Of a stretch of 64,000 nucleotides of DNA, positions 12,615-21,054 are shown one piece after another (positions within the stretch are counted from its first letter, which is position 1; each line of letters opens with the position of its first letter). The stretch lies in assembly GCA_038745295.1 (NCBI GenBank), contig JBCDLN010000001.1:1-64000 (forward strand), read 5' to 3'. The notes beneath the pieces were generated by a model, which was not told the DNA's origin, did not search any database, and saw only the letters and a list, made by a program, of their open reading frames with translations. The position numbers and the translations under genes were made by a program. The DNA is from Acuticoccus sp038745295. Its GTDB lineage: Bacteria; Pseudomonadota; Alphaproteobacteria; Rhizobiales; Amorphaceae.

Positions 12615-13412
12615 CTATCGAAGAGGCGACTGATCGATAGCCATACTGTCGATTGCAGCGACGAGTTTGGTTAAGTCTGCATCGTAAAAACCTGCCGCGT
12701 TGATGCAATTTGTCTCTAGAAGGTGAAGCCCAGATTCAGCGCGGCAAATATCCATGACGTACGCGGGCGCAAAGTCTGGATTTAGATTGACTAGTCGTTT
12801 CGCAAACTCACGCACGTCGTCGTCGATTTCGGAGCGGTAGATAATACGTGACCCTTCTTTGTAGATCGAGTAGGTCACGATTTCTTCTCTCACAATCCAG
12901 AGCCGCCACTCTTTGTAGATGCGAGCTGGCCGAGTCAGCATAAGCATAGTGTCGTGTCTCAGGGAGCCACGGGGGATTTCGTCTTCCTTCAGCGCCATCA
13001 CCTTCTCTGCAATGTCGCGTACCTCCGATGTTGCCGTGACTCGTCCAGGATACTCTTTGTTGTCTGAGACAGGGCGGACAAACCAAGTTGCCTCCCCGCG
13101 CAACTTTGCCGGAACATCCTCAACCCTCAAAAACAGAGCGTCCGGCCCGTTGAGCATGAACGGCTGCCACGGCTCTTCAAAAACAAACGGCCTAAGCTTG
13201 AACACGCCAGGTCGGTAACCGTGGACTTCGGCGTTCCTCCAAAGTGTGTAGGACCCGAACATGATGACGCTATTTGGATCTGTGATCTCTGGAGGTGGGA
13301 TCAGGTCTCCCACGAACGGAACGACTTTGTGCATCGAGTACCGGATGCCCAGTCGATCCAGTGCTGCGGCTAGTCTAGGGGTGTCTTCGAATTCCTGGAG
13401 AATCCAATGCAT
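12615..13412 (-). CDS. R2K-clade ATP-grasp protein (DUF4343-like)
   Basis: 265 residues from ATG 13412 (AGG about nine bases upstream); earlier ATGs at 13430 and 13448 are possible. The C-terminal half shows an ATP-grasp ligase signature of the R2K type: KEWRLWIV followed by a stretch ending in YVMDICRAESGLHLLETN, where Asp, Glu and Asn would hold Mg-ATP, and a final AGFYDADLTKLV segment. Family members are thought to ligate amino acids or peptides and are common in phages and accessory DNA; the substrate here is unknown. Its lower GC than the flanking par and rep genes and its place between the iterons and a decayed repA copy suggest insertion into the replicon core. Confidence 0.7.
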   Translation of the reverse strand: MHWILQEFEDTPRLAAALDRLGIRYSMHKVVPFVGDLIPPPEITDPNSVIMFGSYTLWRNAEVHGYRPGVFKLRPFVFEEPWQPFMLNGPDALFLRVEDVPAKLRGEATWFVRPVSDNKEYPGRVTATSEVRDIAEKVMALKEDEIPRGSLRHDTMLMLTRPARIYKEWRLWIVREEIVTYSIYKEGSRIIYRSEIDDDVREFAKRLVNLNPDFAPAYVMDICRAESGLHLLETNCINAAGFYDADLTKLVAAIDSMAIDQSPLR

Positions 13413-13451
13413 GAGATCTAACCTGCACATTCCACGCTTCGAACCCAAGAG

Positions 13452-13498
13452 CTGGAAGCGGGCTTCCAGGAAGATCGCAAAAACGACCGTTTTTGCGA
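13452..13498. repeat. Two adjacent perfect hairpins
   Basis: The first has arms CTGGAAGC and GCTTCCAG with a GG loop (13452-13469). The second has 11-bp arms TCGCAAAAACG and CGTTTTTGCGA with a two-base loop (13475-13498). They lie between the 5' end of the ATP-grasp gene and the decayed repA copy. They could be a terminator, an operator or the scar of a recombination event; the second shares CGTTTTTG with the origin repeats at 12438. Confidence 0.6.
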
Positions 13499-13520
13499 AA
13501 CCGTTAGCCGCGCCCTGCCG

Positions 13521-13820
13521 CTACGCCGCCTCTGGGTCCGAGCGGCGGACCATGTGGAGGACTGGCCCGCGTTTGCCGGGCTTGAGTGTCAGGAAGTAGT
13601 CCGGGTTCAGCGTCAGGATCGTCGGCTTGCCCTCAGGCTACACCACACCGTCATAGGCCCATCGGGGGAGGTCGATTTCCACGGCGTCGCTCTCAGTGCG
13701 CGAGACCACCTTGTCGCGCCCGATCAGCGGAAAAGATTGGGTCTCGCGCCGCGTGTCGCCGGACGAGTTGGTGATTTTGATGCGGGCCGATCACCCCGTC
13801 CTGCCGCACCTTGGAGAGCG
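13521..13820 (-). pseudogene. Decayed 3' copy of repA
   Basis: This stretch matches intact repA in three pieces: its stop end (14668 to about 14735), an internal block (about 14927-15130) and a short block near 15405-15440. The first junction lies where both parents share TAGTCCGG, consistent with deletion between short repeats. In the middle block a TAG (13638-13640) replaces the codon for the Gln in the VVQPEG segment. The copy is therefore non-functional. It shows that the replicon core was duplicated and partly lost. Confidence 0.85.
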
Positions 13821-13907
13821 ATCGCCGCGGCGCGCGCAAAAATGCGTCGATATTTGATCTTCCCTGAGGGCAGGCCACAGGAAAACGGCCTTCACCCCGA
13901 GGTTCCA

Positions 13908-14570
13908 TCATTTTTTGGCGTGCGTCTCTTTCAAACGCTGCATCGACCAACGCACCACGCCGCCGGTCCAGATCAATCCGAGCAATCCACCCAGATACAC
14001 ATTCATCGCGCCCCCCGGTGCAATGAAGCCCGACACGCCAAAGATGGTCACGGTCTCGATCGCCTGTTCCAGCCCGAACACAATGCTGAGCCAGGCCAAC
14101 CAGGCCGGAACCATCTTGTGCTCGCCGAAGCCAAGGGCGGCCACGGCCAGCGCCATCGCCGTCGTTGAGGCATTGACCAGCGGCCCCCAGAAGGCGGCGA
14201 TCGCAAAAATCACCCGCGCTGAACCTTCCGAAAGCCCACTGGGGTGATAGGCGAGACCGGCCCAGATCCAGGCCTGAACCTGCGCCGTCAACGCAAAGCC
14301 CAGAACACCGGCAAAAAACACATAACGATGGGGCGGGGGCAGCAACGCGGACACCTGGCCGGCAAAGATCATCAAACCCAGCGACACACACGCCGAAGCC
14401 CAGGCATAGGTTTTGGCGTTCATGCCGTTGTTGGTGAACCAATCAACAATGTCTGCCCCGGTCGACTCAATTGTTGGGACGGAGCCGCCAAGCGCAATGA
14501 AGCTGAACACATAAAACGCTCCCGTCAGAAGGATGTTGATGAGCAGAAATCTCTGCGGCGTTATTTTCAT
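13908..14570 (-). CDS. Six-helix membrane protein of unknown function
   Basis: 220 residues with about six hydrophobic segments (near 8-27, 52-77, 83-106, 117-148, 152-176 and 186-209) and a short basic tail, so an inner-membrane protein. AGG lies eight bases upstream of the ATG. I do not recognise a family with confidence. It sits between the decayed and intact repA copies, facing the same way, with about 97 bases between it and the repA stop; nothing ties it to replication. Confidence 0.65.
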   Translation of the reverse strand: MKITPQRFLLINILLTGAFYVFSFIALGGSVPTIESTGADIVDWFTNNGMNAKTYAWASACVSLGLMIFAGQVSALLPPPHRYVFFAGVLGFALTAQVQAWIWAGLAYHPSGLSEGSARVIFAIAAFWGPLVNASTTAMALAVAALGFGEHKMVPAWLAWLSIVFGLEQAIETVTIFGVSGFIAPGGAMNVYLGGLLGLIWTGGVVRWSMQRLKETHAKK

Positions 14571-14667
14571 CTGTTTGCCTGTTCTTTGGGGGTGTCGCCA
14601 ATCGTCTTGCGGGTCTGTTCAAAGGCAAATTACACTCACCCAAACCGTCCGCGGTTGTTGCCGACCG

Positions 14668-15906
14668 CTACGCCGCCTCGGGGTCGGAGCGGCGGACCAT
14701 GTGAAGGACAGGCCCCCGTTTGCCGGGCTTGAGCGTGAGGTCATAGTCCGGCAGCGGCTCATCCTTGGCGCGCTCGACAATGTCCTCCACCTTGCGGCGG
14801 AATTTGGCGGGCGGCAGTGCTGAGCCTGAGCGATAATGCAGATCGTCGAGCGCATAGTGGGCGGACGCTGCGCCCGCGGCCTTGCGCGCCAAACGGTACA
14901 AGAACCGGGCGATGGGCTGGGCGATCAGGAAGTAGTCCGGGTTCAGCGTCAGGATCGTGGGCTTGCCCTCAGGCTGGACCACACCGTCATAGACCCATTT
15001 GGGAACGTCGATTTCCACCAAGTCCACCGCGTCGCTCTCGGTGCGCGAGACCACCTTGTAGCGCCCGATGAGCGGAAAAGACTGGGTCTCGCGCCGGGTG
15101 CCGCCCGAAAGATTGGTGATCTTGATGCGGGTTGCCTGCAGCCGGTCGAGCGCGGCCTCCAGCGCTGCATACTGCTTGCCCCCCGTGCCGCGGCGGCAAA
15201 AGCGCAGAATTTGCGTGGCGCTCGGCCGGTAGGTGGGCGGCGGCAGTGACGGGCGGCGGCCCTTTTGGGTGTCGATGCGGAACCGGCGCACCTCTTCAGC
15301 CAAATACGACACCATGGAGAGGAAAATGTCGTAGTCGTAGGTGGTGGCGAGCCCCACCTCCGCGCCGCCCTCAATGGTGATGATGCTGTCTTTCAGCTCG
15401 TAACGGATCACCCCGTCCCGCCGCACCTTGGAGAGCGCGAAGGGGGCGATATCCATGAGGTTCATCTCGTCCTTCAGCGGTGCGTCGTGCACCTGGGGGA
15501 CGAAAAAATCGAGCTGCTCGTCCCCATCTGGCGCAAGGCGGATGATGCGGCCGGGCGGGAGACTCTTGCTGGCGCCATCAGGTTTCGCCGGCGGCGCTTT
15601 GGGCTCAGGCTTCCGGGAGGCGGGAAGCTCCGATTCAATCACCTTTTCCATCTCGCTGCCGCGGATGATGTCGGCCATGCGGATCAGCGTGTCGCGCATC
15701 GCCCCTTCGTCCATTTCGCCAAGCTTCAGATCGGCGACGGAGCGACGGGCATAAAACCGGCGAAGGCGCGACAGTGCGGCCTTGGAGAGCGCCACAGGCT
15801 CTTCCCCCGCCTCGGCCTGAAACTCGTTCGCGACCTGTTGCAGGTAGGCGTTCTTGTCGTGCAGGCGCAGGTCGGAAAACTCTTCGCGCGATTTGAGAGA
15901 GGGCAC
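14668..15906 (-). CDS. repA: Plasmid replication initiator, RPA family
   Basis: 412 residues when started at GTG 15906, which has a strong GGAGG eight bases upstream; a longer open frame to 16104 codes low-complexity, basic sequence and is rejected as N-terminus. The central and C-terminal part matches the replication initiator protein A family (PF10134) of alphaproteobacterial plasmids: a DIAPFALSK segment, a GGAEVGLATTYDYDIFL block, LPPPTYRPSATQILRF and a C-terminal YRLARKAAG / YALDDLHYRSGS region. It should bind the iterons at 12313-12533 and open the origin. A broken copy of its 3' end lies at 13521-13820. Confidence 0.88.
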   Translation of the reverse strand: MPSLKSREEFSDLRLHDKNAYLQQVANEFQAEAGEEPVALSKAALSRLRRFYARRSVADLKLGEMDEGAMRDTLIRMADIIRGSEMEKVIESELPASRKPEPKAPPAKPDGASKSLPPGRIIRLAPDGDEQLDFFVPQVHDAPLKDEMNLMDIAPFALSKVRRDGVIRYELKDSIITIEGGAEVGLATTYDYDIFLSMVSYLAEEVRRFRIDTQKGRRPSLPPPTYRPSATQILRFCRRGTGGKQYAALEAALDRLQATRIKITNLSGGTRRETQSFPLIGRYKVVSRTESDAVDLVEIDVPKWVYDGVVQPEGKPTILTLNPDYFLIAQPIARFLYRLARKAAGAASAHYALDDLHYRSGSALPPAKFRRKVEDIVERAKDEPLPDYDLTLKPGKRGPVLHMVRRSDPEAA

Positions 15907-16022
15907 GGCGGCAGCCTCCGGACAACGGCCTTGAGGGTGTTGATTCTCAAAAACCCTGCCTGATCCGCGGGGGCTGTGTCGTGGGGGCGGCTCGGCTTTT
16001 GCACCGCCTCGGGGCGAAGGCG

Positions 16023-16784
16023 TTAGCGCCCGCCGATGAACTGGCCGATTTTGGAGGCCGGTTTGGCAATCAGCGCTCGGTCGACAATTCCGGCGCCCAG
16101 CCACTTTTGCCGCGCCTTTAAGGCTTCCAGATTGTGCGCCACGTGCGAGCGGAGGCTTGCGGTGCTTCGGCCTCCCTGCATCATGTCCACCATGGTCCCG
16201 GGGACTTTGGCGATGGAAAAATCGTTGAGTTCGATGGCCCGTAGCATGAAGTCGTAGTCGGACGCGGTTTTCAGCGACAGGTCGTACCGGCCGACCGCGT
16301 CCACCACCTCCCGGCGCACATAAAAGGTCGGGTGGGCGGGCATCCAGCCGGCGCGAAAGCCTCCTTTGGGATGCTCGGGCACACGCCAGCGGCGCACCAC
16401 GCGCTTGGTGTTGTGGTCGGTCACAAAATCAAGGTCACCGTGGACGATGGCAGCGCGATCCAGCGTGGCGGCGATCTGCGACAGCACGGCGGGGCTGTGA
16501 TAGGTGTCGTCCGCGTTGAGAGCGCCGACGGCATCGCCCGTGAAGCGGTCGAGGCCTTTGTTGAGGGCATCATACATGCCCGTGTCGCGCTCGGAGACGA
16601 AGCTGATGGGCGCATCCGGCATATCGGCCAGGATGGCCGCCACCACATCCTGCGTGCCGTCGGTGGAGCCGCCGTCGAAAATCAGCATTTCCTTATGGGG
16701 GTAATCCTGGGCGAGCACGCTTTGAATGGTGCTGGCAATGGAGCCGGCCGCGTTGAAGCACACCGTGATGATGCTGATTTTCAT
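16023..16784 (-). CDS. Glycosyltransferase family 2 (WcaE-like)
   Basis: 253 residues from ATG 16784; an ATG at 16796 and an upstream one at 16883 are also in frame. The start was placed where family members begin, with the ISIITVCFNA strand. Motifs: LIFDGGSTDGT (nucleotide binding), ERDTGMYDALNKG, and ALNADD as the DXD-type metal site, followed by SDYDFMLRA. This arrangement is typical of GT2 enzymes from colanic-acid-like clusters. It transfers one sugar to a lipid-linked intermediate in the cytoplasm; donor unknown. Divergent from the gmd operon. Confidence 0.82.
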   Translation of the reverse strand: MKISIITVCFNAAGSIASTIQSVLAQDYPHKEMLIFDGGSTDGTQDVVAAILADMPDAPISFVSERDTGMYDALNKGLDRFTGDAVGALNADDTYHSPAVLSQIAATLDRAAIVHGDLDFVTDHNTKRVVRRWRVPEHPKGGFRAGWMPAHPTFYVRREVVDAVGRYDLSLKTASDYDFMLRAIELNDFSIAKVPGTMVDMMQGGRSTASLRSHVAHNLEALKARQKWLGAGIVDRALIAKPASKIGQFIGGR

Positions 16785-17011
16785 GGCGGTTGCCATGTAA
16801 GCCGGTGTTTGGCCGGTTTCCAGCGGGCAGAGAGCTGCGAGAGCTGCTTTTGCCTTTGTGTTCCAAACCCGTGGCGCGCCCATGCTATGCGCAGACCACG
16901 AACGGAGCGCCGGTGACGGCTTGGCCCGGATTTGTTAGGCCGCGCGCACGACACGGCTGACGCGATGCGCGCAGACTGATGCCGCGCGGCGGTGGAGACC
17001 CTTCAGAGGCG

Positions 17012-18082
17012 ATGACGAAAACAGCTTTGATCACAGGCACAACCGGCCAGGACGGGGCCTATTTGGCGCGGCTCCTCCTTGCCAAGGGGTATGTTGTGCA
17101 CGGGCTGAAGCGGCGCTCCTCTTCGTTCAACACCGAGCGGATTGACGATATCTACAGGGACCCGCACCAGGAGAACGTGTCGTTCTTCTTGCACTATGGC
17201 GATCTGACCGATTCCACGAACCTCATTCGCATCATCCAACACGTCCAGCCGGACGAGATCTACAATCTGGCGGCGCAAAGCCATGTGGCGGTGAGCTTCG
17301 AGACCCCTGAATACACCGCCAACGCGGATGCGACAGGGACGCTGCGGCTTCTGGAGGCGCTGCGTATTTTGGGCATGACCGACACGGTGCGGTTCTACCA
17401 AGCCTCCACCTCAGAGCTTTATGGCCTTGCCCAAGAGGTGCCGCAGCGCGAGACCACGCCCTTTTATCCGCGCAGTCCCTATGCGGTGGCCAAGCTTTAC
17501 GCCTACTGGATCACGGTGAACTACCGCGAGGCCTATGGGATCCACGCCTCGAACGGAATTTTGTTCAATCACGAGAGCCCGCTGCGCGGCGAAACCTTTG
17601 TGACGCGCAAAATCACCCGCGCTGTGGCGGCCATCGAAAAGGGTCTTCAGGACACGCTTTATCTCGGCAACCTCGATGCCAAGCGCGATTGGGGCCATGC
17701 CCGCGACTATGTGGAGGGCATGTGGCGCATCGTGCAGCAGGACAGCGCCGACGATTATGTGCTCGCCACCGGCGAAACCCACGCGGTGCGCGAGTTCGTG
17801 GAGCTCGCCTTCAGCCATGTCGACAAGCGTGTGGTTTGGCAGGGGGAAGGGGTGGATGAGGTGGGCCTCGATGCTGCCACCGGCGATGTCTTGGTGCGCA
17901 TTGATCCGCGCTATTTCCGGCCCACCGAGGTGGATTTTCTCCTCGGCGACCCCACCAAGGCCCGGGAGAAGCTTGGCTGGACCCACACAACGCCCTTCAC
18001 CGAGCTGGTGCGGGAGATGGTGGAGGGCGACTTGGTGGCGGTGGAGCGGGAGCGTTGGCGCAATGACCGTGCGGCCCACTAG
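17012..18082 (+). CDS. gmd: GDP-mannose 4,6-dehydratase
   Basis: 356 residues from ATG 17012 (AGAGG just upstream). An extended short-chain dehydrogenase: NADP-binding GTTGQDG at the N-terminus, STSELYG carrying the catalytic Thr/Ser and Glu, and YAVAK with the catalytic Tyr and Lys, plus NHESPLRGETFVTRK typical of Gmd. It converts GDP-D-mannose to GDP-4-keto-6-deoxymannose. First gene of a five-gene operon; the next gene, 39 bases on, completes GDP-L-fucose synthesis. GDP-mannose supply genes are not in the window. Confidence 0.96.
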   Translation: MTKTALITGTTGQDGAYLARLLLAKGYVVHGLKRRSSSFNTERIDDIYRDPHQENVSFFLHYGDLTDSTNLIRIIQHVQPDEIYNLAAQSHVAVSFETPEYTANADATGTLRLLEALRILGMTDTVRFYQASTSELYGLAQEVPQRETTPFYPRSPYAVAKLYAYWITVNYREAYGIHASNGILFNHESPLRGETFVTRKITRAVAAIEKGLQDTLYLGNLDAKRDWGHARDYVEGMWRIVQQDSADDYVLATGETHAVREFVELAFSHVDKRVVWQGEGVDEVGLDAATGDVLVRIDPRYFRPTEVDFLLGDPTKAREKLGWTHTTPFTELVREMVEGDLVAVERERWRNDRAAH

Positions 18083-18121
18083 GGTGCACCGCAACGCTGC
18101 GAAAGGCGAAGGAGCGCTGCC

Positions 18122-19087
18122 ATGACGGCCTATGATTTGGCGGGCAAGCGGGTGTTTGTGGCCGGCCACCGCGGCATGGTGGGGCGTGCCATCGTGCGGC
18201 GCCTGTCGGGGGAAAGCTGCACCGTCCTCACGGCCTCCCGGGCCGCGCTCGACCTTCGCGACCAAGCCGCTGTGGCCGCCTGGTTCGCCAAACACAGGCC
18301 ACAAGCTGTGTTTTTGGCCGCCGCCAAGGTGGGCGGGATCTTGGCCAACGACACCTATCCGGCGCAGTTCCTCCACGACAATCTGGCGCTGCAGACGAAC
18401 CTCATCCAATCCGCGCACGATGTCGGCGTTGAGAAGCTTTTGTTCTTGGGCTCATCTTGCATTTATCCCAAGCTCGCCGAACAGCCGATGCGCGAAGATG
18501 CGCTGCTCACCGGCCCTTTGGAGCCCACCAACGAGTGGTACGCCATCGCCAAGATCGCCGGGCTGAAGATGTGCGAGGCGTTCCGCAAGGAGTATGGCGA
18601 TGATTTCGTCTCCGCCATGCCCACCAACTTGTATGGGCCGGGCGACAACTATGATTTGGAACAAAGCCACGTGGTGCCGGCGCTGATCCGCAAAGCCCAC
18701 GAGGCGAAAGAAGCGGGGCGGGCAAGCTTTCCCATTTGGGGTGCGGGGACGGTGCGGCGTGAATTCTTGCACGTGGACGATGCGGCCGACGCCATTGTTT
18801 GGATCATGCAAAATTATTCCGCCGCACAGCACCTCAATGTCGGCTGCGGTGAGGACGTGACCATTTTGGAGCTCGCTCAAACCATCGCCGATGTGGTGGG
18901 GTTTGAGGGCACCATTGAAACCGATCCCTCCAAACCGGAGGGCACACCGCGCAAGCTGATGGATGTGAGCAGACTGTTTGGCGCCGGCTGGCGGCCGCGC
19001 CACACCCTGAAAAGCGGCCTTCAGCAGACCTATCAGCACTTCCAAGAGAGCCTTGCGGCCGGCGATGTGCGCCTTTCGGTGCACTGA
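18122..19087 (+). CDS. fcl: GDP-L-fucose synthase
   Basis: 321 residues. GHRGMVG binds NADP, GSSCIYP holds the catalytic Ser, and NEWYAIAKIAG the Tyr and Lys; NLYGPGDNYD and RREFLHVDD are typical of the family. It epimerises and reduces GDP-4-keto-6-deoxymannose to GDP-L-fucose. It directly follows gmd and its stop is one base from the next start, so the operon makes the fucose donor and probably the transferase that uses it. Confidence 0.96.
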   Translation: MTAYDLAGKRVFVAGHRGMVGRAIVRRLSGESCTVLTASRAALDLRDQAAVAAWFAKHRPQAVFLAAAKVGGILANDTYPAQFLHDNLALQTNLIQSAHDVGVEKLLFLGSSCIYPKLAEQPMREDALLTGPLEPTNEWYAIAKIAGLKMCEAFRKEYGDDFVSAMPTNLYGPGDNYDLEQSHVVPALIRKAHEAKEAGRASFPIWGAGTVRREFLHVDDAADAIVWIMQNYSAAQHLNVGCGEDVTILELAQTIADVVGFEGTIETDPSKPEGTPRKLMDVSRLFGAGWRPRHTLKSGLQQTYQHFQESLAAGDVRLSVH

Positions 19088-19088
19088 C

Positions 19089-20192
19089 ATGACGACCGGC
19101 CCTTTGCGGATCCTTGCCATCTCGCGCCAGACGGAGGGGGCCAACGACTACGCCTTCGTGCGTGCGTTCCGCAGGGCCGGCCACTTTGTGAAGGTGGTGA
19201 ACCCCACCGAATATGTGCCCTATGGCTGGACATCGGGTGTGCTGCGCTATGCCAAACGCGCGCTCTATGGCCCCGCCACGGCCGCCTTCAATGCCGCCGT
19301 GGTGGCCGAGGCCGAGGCGCTCCGCCCGCACCTTTTCTTTGTGTTCAAGGGGCAGATGGTCTCCGCCGATACCGTGTCGGCGGTGCGGGCGATGGGCGTT
19401 GTCGCCATCAACTTTTATCCCGACACCGGCTTTACCAGCTACGGCCCGTTCCTGGCCAAAGCGGTGAGCCGCTACGATTTTATCTACACCACCAAGGAAT
19501 TCGGCCTCACCGATTTGGCCGAGAACTACGGCATGCCGCGCGCGGCCTATCTCAACCACGCCTATGATCCCGAGGTGCACGCGGCCGTGCCGTTGCAAGA
19601 CGATGACTGGCAGCGGATGGAGGCTGATGTTGTGTTTGTCGGTGCGCAGTCGCCCAAAAAGGAAGCCTATCTCGCCCACCTCATCGCGGCCCGGCCCGAT
19701 CTCACCTATCGCATTTGGGGCGGGCATCGCTGGCAGCTTCCGGAGGCGCCGCGGGTCTTTTTCGGCGGCGCGCTGAGCGGCTTTGAGTATTCCAAAGCGC
19801 TGCGGGGCGGCAAAATCGCCCTCGCGCTCCTTTATGAGGGCGACAAGGACGCGCCGCAGGGCGACGATGTCACCGCGCGGACCTTCGAGATCCCCGCCGC
19901 CGGCGCTTTCATGCTGCATGAGCGCACCGAGATGGCGATGGCGCTGTTTCACGAAGACCGCGAGTGCGCCTTCTTCGGCAGCGCCGATGAGTTGGTGACA
20001 AAGGTCGACCATTATCTGGCGCGGCCCGATCTGCGCGCCGCCATCGCGGCCGCCGGCCAAAAACGGTGCGAAAGCTCCCACTATTCGGTGGATGCGCGGG
20101 TGGCGACCATCGTGGACACCACCGTGCGCATCGCCGCTGAGCGAAACATCTCCGTGCCGCAACCGGCCGCCACGGTCCCGCTCGGGGCGTAA
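19089..20192 (+). CDS. CgeB-like glycosyltransferase
   Basis: 367 residues from ATG 19089. GT-B-like protein with a C-terminal segment (DVTARTFEIPAAGAFML) that matches the CgeB/glycosyltransferase group-1 relatives, and an N-terminal half with LFFVFKGQMVS. Family members are poorly characterised cytoplasmic glycosyltransferases, often in capsule, flagellin or spore-coat clusters. Start and stop are within one or two bases of the flanking genes, so translation is probably coupled. Possible fucosyltransferase by position only. Confidence 0.72.
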   Translation: MTTGPLRILAISRQTEGANDYAFVRAFRRAGHFVKVVNPTEYVPYGWTSGVLRYAKRALYGPATAAFNAAVVAEAEALRPHLFFVFKGQMVSADTVSAVRAMGVVAINFYPDTGFTSYGPFLAKAVSRYDFIYTTKEFGLTDLAENYGMPRAAYLNHAYDPEVHAAVPLQDDDWQRMEADVVFVGAQSPKKEAYLAHLIAARPDLTYRIWGGHRWQLPEAPRVFFGGALSGFEYSKALRGGKIALALLYEGDKDAPQGDDVTARTFEIPAAGAFMLHERTEMAMALFHEDRECAFFGSADELVTKVDHYLARPDLRAAIAAAGQKRCESSHYSVDARVATIVDTTVRIAAERNISVPQPAATVPLGA

Positions 20193-20193
20193 A

Positions 20194-21000
20194 ATGTTTC
20201 TCGCCGACGGGCTGATTTATTTGCAGATGCAAAAGACCGGCTGCACCCACATCACCGCGGTGCTCAACGATCGGCTTGGTGGCCAGGAAAGAACGAAACA
20301 TCAGCCACTTCCGCGTCCGCCTGAGGGGCAGCTGGTGCTCTCCTCGGTGCGCGATCCTTATGATTGGTACGTCTCGCTCTGGGCCTATGGCGCGTCGGAG
20401 CGGGGCGGGTTGCATGGCGCGCTGACCCGGGGCCGGGCGCTCGATGCTTTGCGCGCCGACCTTCGGGGGGCCGCCCCGCACCCCGGCCGCATGATCCACG
20501 CGCTGCGCGCCTATAGGGCGCGCAAACCCACCGCCGCGAAGCTGTGGCGCGCGCTCTATGCCGACCCCCATGATGTGACGCTCTTCCGCCGCTGGCTGAC
20601 GCACCTTCTGTCCGAGGAGGGCAAGCGCGACCTGGTGGAGGGTTATGGCGAGAGCCCCCTGCGCCATGTGGCGGGCTTCATGACCTACCGCTTCTTGCGC
20701 CTTGGCACACCGCAGACCGTTTGGACCACAGGGCACGGCGCCATCAGGACCTATGCCGACCTTTGCGCTTACGCTGAGCGCCACCACGCGGTGCAAGATG
20801 TCATCAAGATGGAAGCGTTGGAGAGCGATTTGGCGCGGGTTCTGACAGACCTGGGCCACCCCACCTCCGCCGCGGACCTGTTGACCCGCAAGAAAACCAA
20901 CACGTCCAAGCGCCTTGATGTGCGCGCTTATTACGACGATGCCACCCGCGCCCTGGTGGCGGACGCTGAGCGCTGGATCATCGAGCGCTACGGGTATTGA
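20194..21000 (+). CDS. Sulfotransferase family protein
   Basis: 268 residues, starting one base after the previous stop. The N-terminus has LQMQKTGCTHI, matching the phosphosulfate-binding loop of PAPS-dependent sulfotransferases (Lys14 to Thr18), and VLSSVRDPYDWYVSLW with Arg53 for the 3'-phosphate. It would transfer sulfate from PAPS to a sugar hydroxyl of the polymer or its lipid-linked unit in the cytoplasm. Co-transcribed with GDP-fucose synthesis, so sulfated fucose is an attractive but unproved product. Confidence 0.75.
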   Translation: MFLADGLIYLQMQKTGCTHITAVLNDRLGGQERTKHQPLPRPPEGQLVLSSVRDPYDWYVSLWAYGASERGGLHGALTRGRALDALRADLRGAAPHPGRMIHALRAYRARKPTAAKLWRALYADPHDVTLFRRWLTHLLSEEGKRDLVEGYGESPLRHVAGFMTYRFLRLGTPQTVWTTGHGAIRTYADLCAYAERHHAVQDVIKMEALESDLARVLTDLGHPTSAADLLTRKKTNTSKRLDVRAYYDDATRALVADAERWIIERYGY

Positions 21001-21054
21001 ACAAGCGGTCGCGGAGGCTCCATGGGTTGGGGCCATGGCCAGGAGAGATGCAAC

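Noticed and set aside
13449..13907. An intact small gene between the ATP-grasp gene and the membrane protein
   Set aside because: Open frames here are fragments of the decayed repA copy with stops and deletions.
15907..16104. N-terminal extension of repA
   Set aside because: GTG 15906 has an ideal GGAGG site; the upstream part is low-complexity Arg/Pro sequence.
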